Source: an uncultured Colwellia sp. (GTDB lineage: Bacteria > Pseudomonadota > Gammaproteobacteria > Enterobacterales > Alteromonadaceae). Taken from it: 64,000 nucleotides of DNA. The number at the start of each line of letters is the position of its first letter. Position 1 is the stretch's first letter. A program made the position numbers and the translations under genes. Positions 39,238 through 48,589 of the stretch are shown here, piece by piece. The notes below the pieces were generated by a model that saw nothing but the letters and a program-made list of their open reading frames with translations, was not told the DNA's origin and ran no database searches. The DNA is taken from assembly GCA_913058395.1 (NCBI GenBank), contig CAJXQI010000019.1, positions 1-64,000 of the forward strand, given 5' to 3'.

Positions 39238-40206
39238 TTAATCTTTTTTGTCTTTTTCAGCTTCTTTAGTTACTTGTTCGAATAATGCCGAGCTATCGCT
39301 TACAAAAGACTGCACATCATTACTAGGCATGAACAAAAAGCTAGGTGACATGATGGTAGTGTTAAAGTGTGGACGAGGGCTAAAGTCAGGCTTTTTACTC
39401 ATCTGTACTACAAAGCTGCCACCGAACAATAACACCACTAAGCCAAATGAAACTACATTACGTCGGCGTGCTGTCATATGAAATCCGACATAACAGTTTA
39501 GCCAAAATAAGCCAAAAGCTAATACCAATGGAATGATGGTGATCAACCAAATCATTGAGAAGTTACTTGAGGTATTAAACTGGACAATATTTTCGAAAAT
39601 ATCGCTTAGCCACATTAAATTGAAGAAAACAAAACTAATGCCAATTTGCGTCCAAAAGTGGGCGTCATGCTTGGTTAAATGTGAGACCAATGCAACAGCG
39701 GCAGGCCATAGTGCAAAGCCAAGTGTTAGCCCAATAGTTGGCACCAACATTTGAGTTAGACTTACTTCCTTGGCATTATTTAAATCAATAATCCAGCAAG
39801 CAATGCTGGCAAATATAGTCATGCTTAAGGCTAAAACAAAAGGGTGACGAGCTAAATTGATTAAGTTTTCAAATGGGCTAATCGCAATACTTTCAACAAC
39901 TGGATGGCTTGGAAACACAAAGCGAACTTGGCTTTTACCAATAGTAACAATATCGCCAGATATTATTTTGTGTTGAATAATATTGTCTTTGTTGCCCTCA
40001 AGGTAGCTGCCATTAATCGAGCCCTGATCGTTAACAAACCAATGTTCGCCATTGAAATGCAGTTGTAAGTGGTCGGCACAAACATGTGGGTCACTTATTA
40101 TTACGTCATTGTCGTAACCGCGGCCGATGGTGATATTGCTCGATGAAAATTTATGGCGACCGAGTAATTTATGGCCGTAAGTGATTTCTTCAATAATTAA
40201 TTCCAT
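39238..40206 (-). CDS. FHA-domain membrane protein
   Basis: The 322-residue protein has an N-terminal FHA domain (about 20-100: ITIGRGYDNDVIISDPHVCADHLQLHF, then NDQGSINGSYLEGN). This holds the conserved Arg, the Ser/His-loop equivalent and the Asn that read phosphothreonine peptides. Five or so membrane helices follow (about 117-262) and a short tail. Its start overlaps the end of the upstream protease gene by 10 bases, so the two are translated together. No kinase is seen in the window. A role in sensing phosphorylated partners at the membrane is inference. Confidence 0.82.
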   Translation of the reverse strand: MELIIEEITYGHKLLGRHKFSSSNITIGRGYDNDVIISDPHVCADHLQLHFNGEHWFVNDQGSINGSYLEGNKDNIIQHKIISGDIVTIGKSQVRFVFPSHPVVESIAISPFENLINLARHPFVLALSMTIFASIACWIIDLNNAKEVSLTQMLVPTIGLTLGFALWPAAVALVSHLTKHDAHFWTQIGISFVFFNLMWLSDIFENIVQFNTSSNFSMIWLITIIPLVLAFGLFWLNCYVGFHMTARRRNVVSFGLVVLLFGGSFVVQMSKKPDFSPRPHFNTTIMSPSFLFMPSNDVQSFVSDSSALFEQVTKEAEKDKKD

Positions 40207-41450
40207 TTGACCGACTCCATAAACTTAGTCAAAAAGGCCAGCGAAGTGTCTTGAGCAACCCCTGAAATCGTAAAATGACTCAGCAGAGCATATTGCTCGT
40301 GGTCGATTGAAATACCGATATATATGACGTCAAATAACTCAGGAAAGTCTTTGTAAGCGCGTGTACAAAATACCGCTTTATTATTAATATTGCTGTCAGT
40401 TGGCATTACGATATCGTGATGACATTGATATTCAGTGACATCGTCTTTACCGGCTTTATTACCTGGAGCCACTTGATTAAGCTGGCGTTCAAAAATATGG
40501 TAGAACTTAGTGCTACCAATTTTATTCGACTCCATATAACGATACTCCATTTCTAAAGAACCGGTGAAAAAGTCTGAAGAAATATAGGTGTTTTCGTCAA
40601 GGTCACAGTTTGCAACGGCGGCCATAATTTGCGCATCAGCTTTATCTGAGTTCGACTCGCCCCAACAACGAATAAAAGGTACATCGATAGTGGGAATTAA
40701 ACCTCTACCTAGTTGTTTAAGTTGCCAGTCGCTATTTAATACCGTATTGATGAGCTTATCTTGACTGCGCATTAGCTGCGCTGCCATCTGTTTTTCAATA
40801 GTTTCTGGTGGGCTGACTTTATATTCTTGATAAAGCGCTAGTAATTTATCGTGCGGAACTAAGAAGCCAATTTGATTGCCTGATGTTGCAACATTGACAC
40901 CAACCACTTGGGTTTCTTTATTGACAACTGGGCCACCGCTCATGCCTGAGTTAACAGAGCCGGTAAAGTGAATGCGGTCATTAAATGATTCGTTCTTTAA
41001 ACCGTTATAAGTACCGGGAACAACTATCATGCCTAGGTCATGTGGATTACCGAGTGAATATAATTCTTCACCTTTGGTAGGAGCCACTTTGGCTATGTCA
41101 AAAAATGGCATTTCGCCAGTTACATCACGTTGAACTATGGCTAAATCATTAATGACATCGACACTTCTCAATGATAATGCAGCTTTGTTGCCTTTATTGT
41201 CTAAGAATTCAATGTTGTATTTATGTGGGTGACGAGCATAGCCTGAAATAACATGATAGTTAGTCGCTATTAAACCGTCGCTGCTTATTTGAAATCCCGA
41301 GCCGATTGATGACTTTTCACCACTCGCTTTGTCAATCAAGCGTATTTGATAAAGTGAGGGTGCTAGTTGCTTGAAAATTTCTTCAGCCTGCTCAACTGCA
41401 TAACTTATTGTGCTGATGCACATAAGTAGCAGAGCAAAAATTGCTTTCAT
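40197..41450 (-). CDS. Periplasmic trypsin-like (S1C) serine protease
   Basis: The 417-residue protein has a signal peptide (MKAIFALLLMCISTISYA) and a chymotrypsin-fold protease with all three catalytic positions: His in ATNYHVI, Asp in VINDLAIVQ and Ser in NSGMSGGPVV. No PDZ domain follows. Instead there is about 190 residues of unique C-terminal sequence containing several cysteines. It is HtrA-like in the core but not in architecture. It is coupled to the downstream FHA gene, suggesting a membrane-linked protease and regulator pair. Confidence 0.85.
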   Translation of the reverse strand: MKAIFALLLMCISTISYAVEQAEEIFKQLAPSLYQIRLIDKASGEKSSIGSGFQISSDGLIATNYHVISGYARHPHKYNIEFLDNKGNKAALSLRSVDVINDLAIVQRDVTGEMPFFDIAKVAPTKGEELYSLGNPHDLGMIVVPGTYNGLKNESFNDRIHFTGSVNSGMSGGPVVNKETQVVGVNVATSGNQIGFLVPHDKLLALYQEYKVSPPETIEKQMAAQLMRSQDKLINTVLNSDWQLKQLGRGLIPTIDVPFIRCWGESNSDKADAQIMAAVANCDLDENTYISSDFFTGSLEMEYRYMESNKIGSTKFYHIFERQLNQVAPGNKAGKDDVTEYQCHHDIVMPTDSNINNKAVFCTRAYKDFPELFDVIYIGISIDHEQYALLSHFTISGVAQDTSLAFLTKFMESVKWN

Positions 41451-41747
41451 TGAATATCCTTTTATTTTTATTACTAAGTCATTGTGCCATTGAATTCGAG
41501 TTTGTCATCTTTTATCCGATGATATGATCGTTTTATTCGATATATGACGGAGCTTATTGAACAATGTTGCAAGAAAATTGCAAAATAACTATTTATTGAC
41601 TGATTGGAGTGTTCAATTCATCGATTGTTCAAACATTGTAGCTATTACTTAATGGTTATAAATTGCTGACATTAGTGCGTTAGATCAAGTTAGGGCAAAT
41701 ACGATAATCTATTATGTTGTCGTATTACTTTTGCTTTAGTATTATCA
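41451..41747. other. Divergent spacer between the protease and feoA
   Basis: About 300 AT-rich bases with no ORF of note. Only the Fur box at the feoA side (41748-41766) was identified. No FNR box with correct spacing was found. Confidence 0.55.
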
Positions 41748-41766
41748 AATGATAATTATTATCGTT
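41748..41766. promoter_or_regulatory. Fur box upstream of feoA
   Basis: AATGATAATTATTATCGTT contains the 7-1-7 core TGATAAT-T-ATTATCG, one mismatch from a perfect Fur dyad. It lies 14 bases before the feoA ATG, consistent with iron repression of feoAB. Confidence 0.85.
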
Positions 41767-41779
41767 TGTTGGTGGCTCC

Positions 41780-42007
41780 ATGACTTTATCTGAATTACCT
41801 ATCAATCAGCAAGCTCGCATTTGTTTTCTTCCTGATAACTTTAATTTAAGCGCACAGCTTATTGAGCAAGGCTTTGCTTTAAAAACAACAATTTCTTTGG
41901 CCCATAAAGCCCCTTTTAATGGTCCTATGGCCTTTCATTTACATGGCACGAAAATGTGCATTCCACGTGATATTGCTAAGCAAATAAAAGTAGAGTTATT
42001 AAGCTAA
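41780..42007 (+). CDS. feoA: Ferrous iron transport protein FeoA
   Basis: The 75-residue SH3-like cytoplasmic protein shows LSELPINQQARICFLP and MAFHLHGTKMCIPRDIAKQIKVELL, the FeoA pattern. It modulates FeoB. The stop overlaps the feoB start by one base (TAATG). Confidence 0.93.
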   Translation: MTLSELPINQQARICFLPDNFNLSAQLIEQGFALKTTISLAHKAPFNGPMAFHLHGTKMCIPRDIAKQIKVELLS

Positions 42008-44187
42008 TGGTAGAACAAAATATTGCTTTAGTAGGTTTTGCCAATTCAGGCAAAAGCACTTTATATAATGCCTTAACAGGCGCTAAGCAAAAAACAGGTA
42101 ATTGGACTGGGGTAACGGTTGCTGCAAAACAGCAACAATGCCAACTCAATAATAAAACCACTTTGTTAACTGACTTACCCGGTGTGAGTTCGCTGACGCA
42201 ACGTAACCAGCAAGGTAAAGACTTATCGATAACGCAAGACTTTATTAAGCAACAAACAATAGATTATTTGGTAAACGTGATTGACGCAACACAGCTTAAA
42301 CGTCAACTATATTTGACTACCCAATTGCTCGAACTAGGTCTGCCGATGGTTGTGGTATTAAACAAAAGTGATCGTAAAGAAGCTGAAACCATTGATGTAA
42401 ATAAGCTATCCTTAGCGTTAGGTTGTCCAGTTGTCACTGAAAACAGCACCAGTAAAAGTGCGGGGCAAGCACTGAATAAAGTACTGGAAAATATTCCTGC
42501 AGCACGCAAAGAACAGCACCTATTAACCTTGCCAAAAATACTAGCAGATTTTCAAGGCATGCCAATCACGTTAGAGCGCCAAGCTTGTGCAAGTTCACAA
42601 ACTTGCCAATCAGGCGATGAAAAAGCGATGGCAGTTATGCAGGCTAGGTACGCCTTTATTCAGCAATTGTTAGCTGACGTGACAATTGCGCCGATTGACA
42701 ATAACAGCTTTAGCAATAAGCTTGACCATTGGATGTTGCATCCAGTATTCGGTATTCCTATTTTCCTTGGCATGATGTATTTGTTGTTTATGTTTGCCAT
42801 TAATGTCGGTAGCGCCTTTATAGATTTTTTCGATATTTTGGCGGGCGCAATATTTGTTGATTATCCACTACATTTTTTAAGTACTTTTGATTTACCTGCT
42901 TGGCTCGTCACAATATTAGGTGGTGTTGGCTTAGGTATTCAAACGGTGGCGACTTTTATTCCGGTTATTGCTTGTTTATTTATTGGCTTATCGTTACTCG
43001 AAAGTAGTGGCTATTTAGCCCGAGCAGCTTTTGTGGTTGATACCGCAATGCAAAAAATAGGCTTACCTGGCAAGGCATTTGTGCCGTTAATTGTTGGCTT
43101 TGGCTGCACCGTACCAGCGGTAATGTCGGCACGAATTTTAGATAACGAACGAGAAAGAATAACCACTGTGATGATGTCACCATTTATGTCTTGTGGTGCT
43201 CGCTTACCTGTTTATGCTTTGTTTGCCGCTGCATTCTTTCCTGAGTCAGGACAAAATATTGTATTTTTACTTTACCTTATTGGAATTGCTGCTGCGCTTT
43301 GCACCGGTTTATTGTTGAAGAAAACCATCTTAATGGGTGGTAATTCAATCAATATAATGGAGTTGCCACTTTATGAGTGGCCTAAATTGTCTTTTTTATT
43401 ACAGAGAGTTTGGCAAAGAACACGCTCTTTTGTTTTTGGCGCAGGTAAAACAATTGTTATCGTTGTGTGTATCCTAAACTTTTTTAATTCACTAGGTACC
43501 GATGGTGAATTTGGTCATCATGATAGCCAAGACTCTTTATTAAGCAAAAGCGCGCAAGTAGTTACACCTTTACTAGCGCCTATGGGCGTTAAAGAAGATA
43601 ACTGGCAAGCAAGTGTTGGTATTATTACTGGCTTATTTGCTAAAGAAGCCTTAGTGGCAACATTTAATAGTTTATATTCTCCGGCGTCTGAAGAAGCTAG
43701 CGAACCAGACTCCTTCAGCGACTTGTGGCGACAAGCTCTTGGTAGTATTTCGGATAACTTACAAGGTATAGAAGCTGACGATCCTTTAGGTACAGATATT
43801 GGTGATGTGTCGAGTATTGAAACGGCAGCGAAAGAGCAGGGCGTAGCAGAAAGTACTATTACTATTATGCAGGCTGCTTTTGCTGGCAAGATAGGTGCGT
43901 TTAGCTATTTACTGTTTATATTACTTTATACGCCTTGTGCGGCCGCAATGGGCGCTATTAAGAATGAAGTAGGTACACGTTGGGCTGTTTTCGCCGCGCT
44001 ATGGAGTTTTAGTTTGGCTTACTTAGCAGCAACAGCGAGCTTTCAAATTGCTTTATTGGCAAGCGAGCCGCTACATGCGTCAATAACCTTAGCGATTATA
44101 GTTTTAGTGTTTTTATCGATTTATGTTGGCCTAAAGCGCTTTGGAAAAAATATTTTAACGATTCCAACATTAGTGACTTATCGATAG
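42007..44187 (+). CDS. feoB: Ferrous iron transporter FeoB
   Basis: The 726-residue protein has an N-terminal G domain (G1 GFANSGKST, G2 Thr in NWTGVTVA, G3 DLPGV, G4 NKSD), a helical GDI region, then a polytopic membrane part with paired Gate motifs: GFGCTVPAVMSARIL and MMSPFMSCGARLPVYALF, then YTPCAAAMGAIKNE. It imports Fe2+ across the inner membrane. No feoC follows. Confidence 0.97.
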   Translation: MVEQNIALVGFANSGKSTLYNALTGAKQKTGNWTGVTVAAKQQQCQLNNKTTLLTDLPGVSSLTQRNQQGKDLSITQDFIKQQTIDYLVNVIDATQLKRQLYLTTQLLELGLPMVVVLNKSDRKEAETIDVNKLSLALGCPVVTENSTSKSAGQALNKVLENIPAARKEQHLLTLPKILADFQGMPITLERQACASSQTCQSGDEKAMAVMQARYAFIQQLLADVTIAPIDNNSFSNKLDHWMLHPVFGIPIFLGMMYLLFMFAINVGSAFIDFFDILAGAIFVDYPLHFLSTFDLPAWLVTILGGVGLGIQTVATFIPVIACLFIGLSLLESSGYLARAAFVVDTAMQKIGLPGKAFVPLIVGFGCTVPAVMSARILDNERERITTVMMSPFMSCGARLPVYALFAAAFFPESGQNIVFLLYLIGIAAALCTGLLLKKTILMGGNSINIMELPLYEWPKLSFLLQRVWQRTRSFVFGAGKTIVIVVCILNFFNSLGTDGEFGHHDSQDSLLSKSAQVVTPLLAPMGVKEDNWQASVGIITGLFAKEALVATFNSLYSPASEEASEPDSFSDLWRQALGSISDNLQGIEADDPLGTDIGDVSSIETAAKEQGVAESTITIMQAAFAGKIGAFSYLLFILLYTPCAAAMGAIKNEVGTRWAVFAALWSFSLAYLAATASFQIALLASEPLHASITLAIIVLVFLSIYVGLKRFGKNILTIPTLVTYR

Positions 44188-44223
44188 CTTCTAATAAGCT
44201 TAAATGCATGAGCTTATTAGAAG
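44188..44223. terminator. 13-bp perfect hairpin directly after feoB
   Basis: CTTCTAATAAGCT, a 10-base loop, AGCTTATTAGAAG begins at the base after the feoB stop. No T-tract follows, so it may stabilise the 3' end rather than terminate intrinsically. Confidence 0.6.
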
Positions 44224-44427
44224 TTGCCAAGGTAATTATTAAAGGTGAACATTAATTAAACAACTCATGTCGACTAACTTTACATCTTGATAAACATAAC
44301 TAAATAAAATATTTATTTTCATTGTATTACAGTGGGTTATTGTCGTGGCTCGGTTTTTGCCGTGTTGGTGTTTTTAAGCTAATACTTAGCTTTATTACCC
44401 CCATTAATACGCACAACGAGAGAGTCA

Positions 44428-45102
44428 ATGTTTACGAGGTTTATTAAGTTTGTAGGTACTTTATTACTGATATCATCAATGCCATTATCGGCAAATATTA
44501 TTAATGTCATCGATTTTACTGGCGATAATGAAGGCGTAGCTGAACAGTACGTTTTTACTGAAAATGGTGTCACTTTAACTATTAGTGCCTGGACCACAAA
44601 CGTTAACAGCAACCAAGAAGTTTTATCTCCATGGCAGTTACTATCTGGACAATATGGCGTTTATAAAGGTGATTCTGGTTTAGGCGTTAGATCAAATGAT
44701 CAAGATGGTTCCTATCTTGATGGCGGTCAATCTAACGACTTGACTGATCTTGATGAAGGTTTATTGTTTTCATTTTCAGAAGAAGTCAATATTTTAGGTT
44801 TTTATGCTGATTACTTGAGCGCAGGTGATGATTTAAACTTTTCTCTTGTTGAGTTTTTAACGCCTACTAGCATTGAAACTACTGATATTTTTATTGATCA
44901 GCATGCTTCATTGATGTTTGATGAAGAAGGTGTTTATTTCGCTCCTGATTATTTAATAGGCTCTGCATTTATGATTTGGGCAGATGGTAATGATGATGCT
45001 GTACGCATTGTTGATACCGCTTTTGTTAAAGCGCCAGAGCCAAATACAATGTTACTATTTTCTCTAACTTTCCTTGGCTTGGCTTTTCGACGTAAAGTTT
45101 GA
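44428..45102 (+). CDS. PEP-CTERM exported protein
   Basis: The 224-residue protein has a signal peptide (MFTRFIKFVGTLLLISSMPLSA), an acidic beta-rich body and a PEP-CTERM tail: PEPNT, a hydrophobic helix LLFSLTFLGLAF, then RRKV. Such tails are processed by exosortase (EpsH/XrtA) and usually accompany exopolysaccharide systems elsewhere in the genome. No exosortase is in this window. The body is not recognised. It has its own terminator. Confidence 0.9.
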   Translation: MFTRFIKFVGTLLLISSMPLSANIINVIDFTGDNEGVAEQYVFTENGVTLTISAWTTNVNSNQEVLSPWQLLSGQYGVYKGDSGLGVRSNDQDGSYLDGGQSNDLTDLDEGLLFSFSEEVNILGFYADYLSAGDDLNFSLVEFLTPTSIETTDIFIDQHASLMFDEEGVYFAPDYLIGSAFMIWADGNDDAVRIVDTAFVKAPEPNTMLLFSLTFLGLAFRRKV

Positions 45103-45118
45103 TTATTGTTCATTTTGT

Positions 45119-45145
45119 TAAAAACCTAGTTTGCTAGGTTTTTTT
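45119..45145 (+). terminator. Rho-independent terminator after the PEP-CTERM gene
   Basis: AAACCTAG, loop TTTG, CTAGGTTT with further T residues. Confidence 0.88.
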
Positions 45146-45202
45146 ATAACCAAATTTTGATTACAGTATGATTCATATTAATAGGAAATGTCAGGAAAAC
45201 CT

Positions 45203-45595
45203 ATGGATCACAAGCAGGCTGAAAACTATTTATTAAGCAAAATAGAAACCTCGATGTATTATCCGTTCGGTGATGACGTGAAGGTATTTCGCGTTAAAAG
45301 TAAAATGTTTGCAACTCTCGCACTTGGTAAAGGCAACGAAAAAGATACCAATGGCAAAATGGCAGGACACTATTGTATTAATCTAAAATGTGACCCTGAT
45401 GAAGCGGTGATGTTGAGAGATATATTCTCATCTGTAATTCCTGGTTACCATATGAATAAAACACAATGGAACACGATCATACTTGATGATTCAATTCCAC
45501 AAGGAGAAATTGAGCGCATGATAGATAACTCATATATGTTAGTAGTCAGTAAAATGACCAAGAAAGATCAGGCGTCAATCTTGGTGCATATCTAA
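45203..45595 (+). CDS. MmcQ/YjbR-family protein
   Basis: The protein of about 130 residues has the double-wing YjbR fold pattern: AENYLLSKIETSMYYPFGDDVKVFRVKSKMFATL, then INLKCDPDEAVMLRD, then HMNKTQWNTIILDDSIPQGEIERMIDNSYMLVV. The fold resembles DNA-binding CyaY-like domains, but the function is unproven. An ATG at 45188 also exists. The ATG at 45203 has AGGA at a better distance. Its 3' half is duplicated in decayed form at 47319-47460. Confidence 0.88.
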   Translation: MDHKQAENYLLSKIETSMYYPFGDDVKVFRVKSKMFATLALGKGNEKDTNGKMAGHYCINLKCDPDEAVMLRDIFSSVIPGYHMNKTQWNTIILDDSIPQGEIERMIDNSYMLVVSKMTKKDQASILVHI

Positions 45596-45608
45596 ATATA
45601 AAACTATA

Positions 45609-47114
45609 TTACTCAACCCATCTAATTTTGCTATAACCCATATTATTCCTCAAGTTCTCAAGATAATTAAGTGTGTCCGAGCTTAAACTATTACCATAAA
45701 TTGAGAAGTATACATTTGTATCAATAATGTTCTCAATGCCAATTACAGTTTCAATCCTATTGTCTTGAGCCCAAACTAGGTCTAAATTTGTATTTTCACT
45801 AAAATCTAAATGTTCAATTATATTTAGATGTAACCAAACTTTTATTAATTCAATATTATGTGATAAATCAATATCAGTTAATGCATTATTTCCTATATTT
45901 AAATATTTAAGGTTAATATTGTCCGTTAAATCTATAGTTGAAAGGTTATTACTCCCAAGTTCTACTTGAATTAACTCTATGTTTGCGCCTAAATTTAAAT
46001 CGCTTAGATTATTGTTACTAGCAAACAAATGAGTTAACTTTAAATTGTTACTAATATCTAAATCAGACAGGTGATTATTATAAATATGAATAGTATTAAG
46101 TGATTGTAAAGTTGAAAGGTCGATTTCCGATAAATTATTATAAATAAGGTGAAGTTCTTTAAGTTTACTAAGAAGATTCAAATCTAACGTAGTTATTCCC
46201 ATATGAGCAATCTTTATATATTCCAAAGCAGTATTTTGTTTAATGTCTATATTGTTAATTAAATCTCTGTAATTACTATCCTGAGAAATACTTAAGTATG
46301 TTAACTTGGGGAATTGTGGAAATATAACATCACCGCTTAATTTTGCTTGATGCAATTCCAATGTATTTAGATTATAAAAAGCACCTAATCCTTGAATTTC
46401 AGTTACTCCACTACAATTTAATAATATAACTTCATCAATAGTTGTGTAGTTACTAGAGTCAAGGCAATGAGCTAATTCAGACGTTTGAATATTTGCTTGT
46501 TTGGATAATGGAATTAATCGAAAAGAAGCTGTAATTTCACATGCCTCATAAATTGGAGAGGATGTATATGAATTACCGTTGAGCTCACCACTACATCCAT
46601 ATATTGATTCTATCTCGTAGTTTTCTTCTGGAATTACTGAAAATGTATAAGACTCGCCTTCTTCAATGGAAATACTAGCAGGGCTAATCATGCCATTTTC
46701 TATTGTATTTGTAGTAATGTTATAAGCTTGCAATAGGTTAAAAATAGTTACCTTATGATTTGCTTCTGCGGATAAACCCAATGGGTCTTTAACTATTAAG
46801 TTAATATTTAATTCAACATCCTCCTCTACATCAGGAGCTATAAAACTAACTTCATTGTTTTTTTTGGTAAATTTAATGTCGTAGCTTGTTGTAAATGACC
46901 AATTAAACTCGCTAATTTGATCTCCGTCAGGATCATTTACTTGTGCGGTTATCGTAATATTTTGGTTCTCATTGATATTTCCTAACCCTGTAATACTAAC
47001 GGTAGGAGGACGGTTTACTTTTTCTACAGCTTCTGATTTTCCATTTCCTCCACCACAACTTGTAATAATAAAAACGCTAAACAAGGTGGTTAAGTAAGCT
47101 TTCTTGAAAATCAT
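45609..47114 (-). CDS. Leucine-rich-repeat lipoprotein with PKD-like and bacterial-repeat modules
   Basis: The 501-residue protein has a lipoprotein signal (lipobox ITSC, Cys20) with a GGGNGK linker, an Ig/PKD-like domain (about 35-125), a Cys-containing module of the InlB_B-repeat type (about 130-205) and then about ten leucine-rich repeats of 21 residues (LxxLxLxxNxLxxIDLSxN). It is strikingly AT-rich next to its neighbours. It converges on the YjbR gene with only 13 bases between stops. It is surface- or periplasm-exposed and the partner is unknown. Composition and a decayed copy nearby suggest an accessory family that duplicates. Confidence 0.8.
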   Translation of the reverse strand: MIFKKAYLTTLFSVFIITSCGGGNGKSEAVEKVNRPPTVSITGLGNINENQNITITAQVNDPDGDQISEFNWSFTTSYDIKFTKKNNEVSFIAPDVEEDVELNINLIVKDPLGLSAEANHKVTIFNLLQAYNITTNTIENGMISPASISIEEGESYTFSVIPEENYEIESIYGCSGELNGNSYTSSPIYEACEITASFRLIPLSKQANIQTSELAHCLDSSNYTTIDEVILLNCSGVTEIQGLGAFYNLNTLELHQAKLSGDVIFPQFPKLTYLSISQDSNYRDLINNIDIKQNTALEYIKIAHMGITTLDLNLLSKLKELHLIYNNLSEIDLSTLQSLNTIHIYNNHLSDLDISNNLKLTHLFASNNNLSDLNLGANIELIQVELGSNNLSTIDLTDNINLKYLNIGNNALTDIDLSHNIELIKVWLHLNIIEHLDFSENTNLDLVWAQDNRIETVIGIENIIDTNVYFSIYGNSLSSDTLNYLENLRNNMGYSKIRWVE

Positions 47115-47318
47115 TTTAATTCCCTTTATTTTTTTGATAATTATATTTCGCGGATTGTATCTGAAAACCTTTGGTAAAAGAATATATGTTGCAGCTAAAG
47201 AGAATTAATTTGTTGAAAGCAAATACAGTACATTTTTTGAAGCCATTATAAAACCGCTTTACGTGATGGTTTTCATCATACAACTCTATATTTTTCAAGT
47301 AGGTATATTATGCTTTGA

Positions 47319-47460
47319 TATTAAAGCGCAATGAAATACGGTGATTCTTGATGGTTCTACTCCATAAGGAGAAATTGAGCGCATGATCGATAACTCATAT
47401 ATGTTAGTAGTCAGTAAAATGACTAAGAAAGATCAGGCGTCAATTCTGGTGCATTTGTAG
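47319..47460 (+). pseudogene. Decayed 3' fragment of a YjbR-family gene
   Basis: 47362-47454 matches 45497-45589 of the intact YjbR gene with 5 mismatches in 93 bases. Homology extends upstream in protein (IKAQ-stop-NTVILDGSTP-stop-GEIERMIDNSY against NKTQWNTIILDDSIPQGEIERMIDNSY). Two codons have become stops (Trp to TGA, Gln to TAA). The 5' part of the gene is missing. Confidence 0.88.
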
Positions 47461-47543
47461 TAACCAATAAATCATGGCTAAAACGTCTTGAAAAAGTAGA
47501 TGAAAAAGCGATTTATAAAGCGGCTGAGAGACTAATGTTCTAA
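47460..47543 (+). pseudogene. Possible C-terminal remnant of a coding sequence
   Basis: From the last base of the fragment's stop, one frame reads VTNKSWLKRLEKVDEKAIYK and then AAERLMF-stop without a start codon. It has protein-like composition but no recognised family. Confidence 0.35.
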
Positions 47544-47638
47544 AAGTAATTTTGCAATAATCTCAATGTTATCGCATATTTATTTACTCACTAATCACTC
47601 TTTTAGATGACAATAGCGAATTCAAAATAGGATTGAGC

Positions 47639-48526
47639 ATGCCAAATAATAATATCCCAGAAGAAGCATTTGATTGGTACGATGAATATGCCCATGGTGG
47701 CATGGACCGTCGAACATTTATGAAAAAACTAAGTGGCTTAGTTGCGCTTGGTTATTCTATGTCGGTGTTAACCTCAGCATTGCTGCCTAATTATGCATTA
47801 GCAGAGCAAGTATCATTTAATGATTCTGATATAAAGGCAAGCTATGAAAACTTCCCGTCACCGCAAGGGCATGGCGAAGGTAGGGGTTACTTGGTTGTGC
47901 CAAGTGAAAATACGCAGAAAATGCCGGTGGTATTGGTTATTCATGAAAACCGAGGCTTAAACCCTTATGTTAAAGATGTCGCACGTCGATTAGCTAAAGC
48001 GGGCTTTATTGCTTTTGCACCTGATGCATTATTTCCGTTAGGTGGCTATCCAGGTAATGATGATGAAGGCCGAGCCATGCAAAGAACACTAGAACGAGAG
48101 AAAATTCAGCATGACTTTGTTGCCGCAGGAAACTTCATAAAATCTCATTCTCGCTCGAATGGTAAATTAGGAGCTATTGGTTTTTGCTTTGGCGGATATA
48201 TAGTTAATTATTTAGCGGCAATTGATAGTGACCTCATTGATGCTGGCGTACCTTTTTATGGTACACCAGCAAAAAAATCGCTAAGAAATAATATTAAAGC
48301 TCCCCTAATGATTCAGTTAGGCGAATTAGATAAACGAGTTAATGCTTCATGGCCAGAATATGAAGCAGATTTAACTGCAAATAACGTTGATTTTGTTATG
48401 CACATGTACGCAAATGCGAAACATGGTTTTCATAATGATTCAACAGGACGATATGATGAAAAAAATGCTGAATTGGCTTGGTCAAGATCGCTAGCATTCT
48501 TTGAGTCAAAGCTACGTTCGAGTTAA
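47639..48526 (+). CDS. Tat-exported dienelactone-hydrolase-family protein (YghX-like)
   Basis: The 295-residue alpha/beta hydrolase shows the nucleophile elbow GFCFGG (Cys), an Asp region (GELDKRVN) and the catalytic His in NAKHGFHND. The N-terminus EEAFDWYDEYAHGGMDRRTFMKK contains a twin-arginine motif followed by a hydrophobic stretch, so export through Tat is likely. This resembles E. coli YghX. The ATG at 47639 is preferred over a TTG at 47633 because AGGA sits 7 bases upstream. The substrate is unknown. Confidence 0.9.
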   Translation: MPNNNIPEEAFDWYDEYAHGGMDRRTFMKKLSGLVALGYSMSVLTSALLPNYALAEQVSFNDSDIKASYENFPSPQGHGEGRGYLVVPSENTQKMPVVLVIHENRGLNPYVKDVARRLAKAGFIAFAPDALFPLGGYPGNDDEGRAMQRTLEREKIQHDFVAAGNFIKSHSRSNGKLGAIGFCFGGYIVNYLAAIDSDLIDAGVPFYGTPAKKSLRNNIKAPLMIQLGELDKRVNASWPEYEADLTANNVDFVMHMYANAKHGFHNDSTGRYDEKNAELAWSRSLAFFESKLRSS

Positions 48527-48589
48527 TGCTTTTTATCTTCCGATAAATAATTATATAAAATACGGTTTTCTGAAATAGTAGCGCTAATA

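Noticed and set aside
41690-41720. FNR box upstream of feoA
   Set aside because: An ATCAA half-site is present, but no TTGAT partner at the required four-base spacing.
47116-47298. 60-codon minus-strand frame upstream of the LRR gene
   Set aside because: Low complexity, no ribosome site; it lies in the AT-rich promoter region of the LRR gene.
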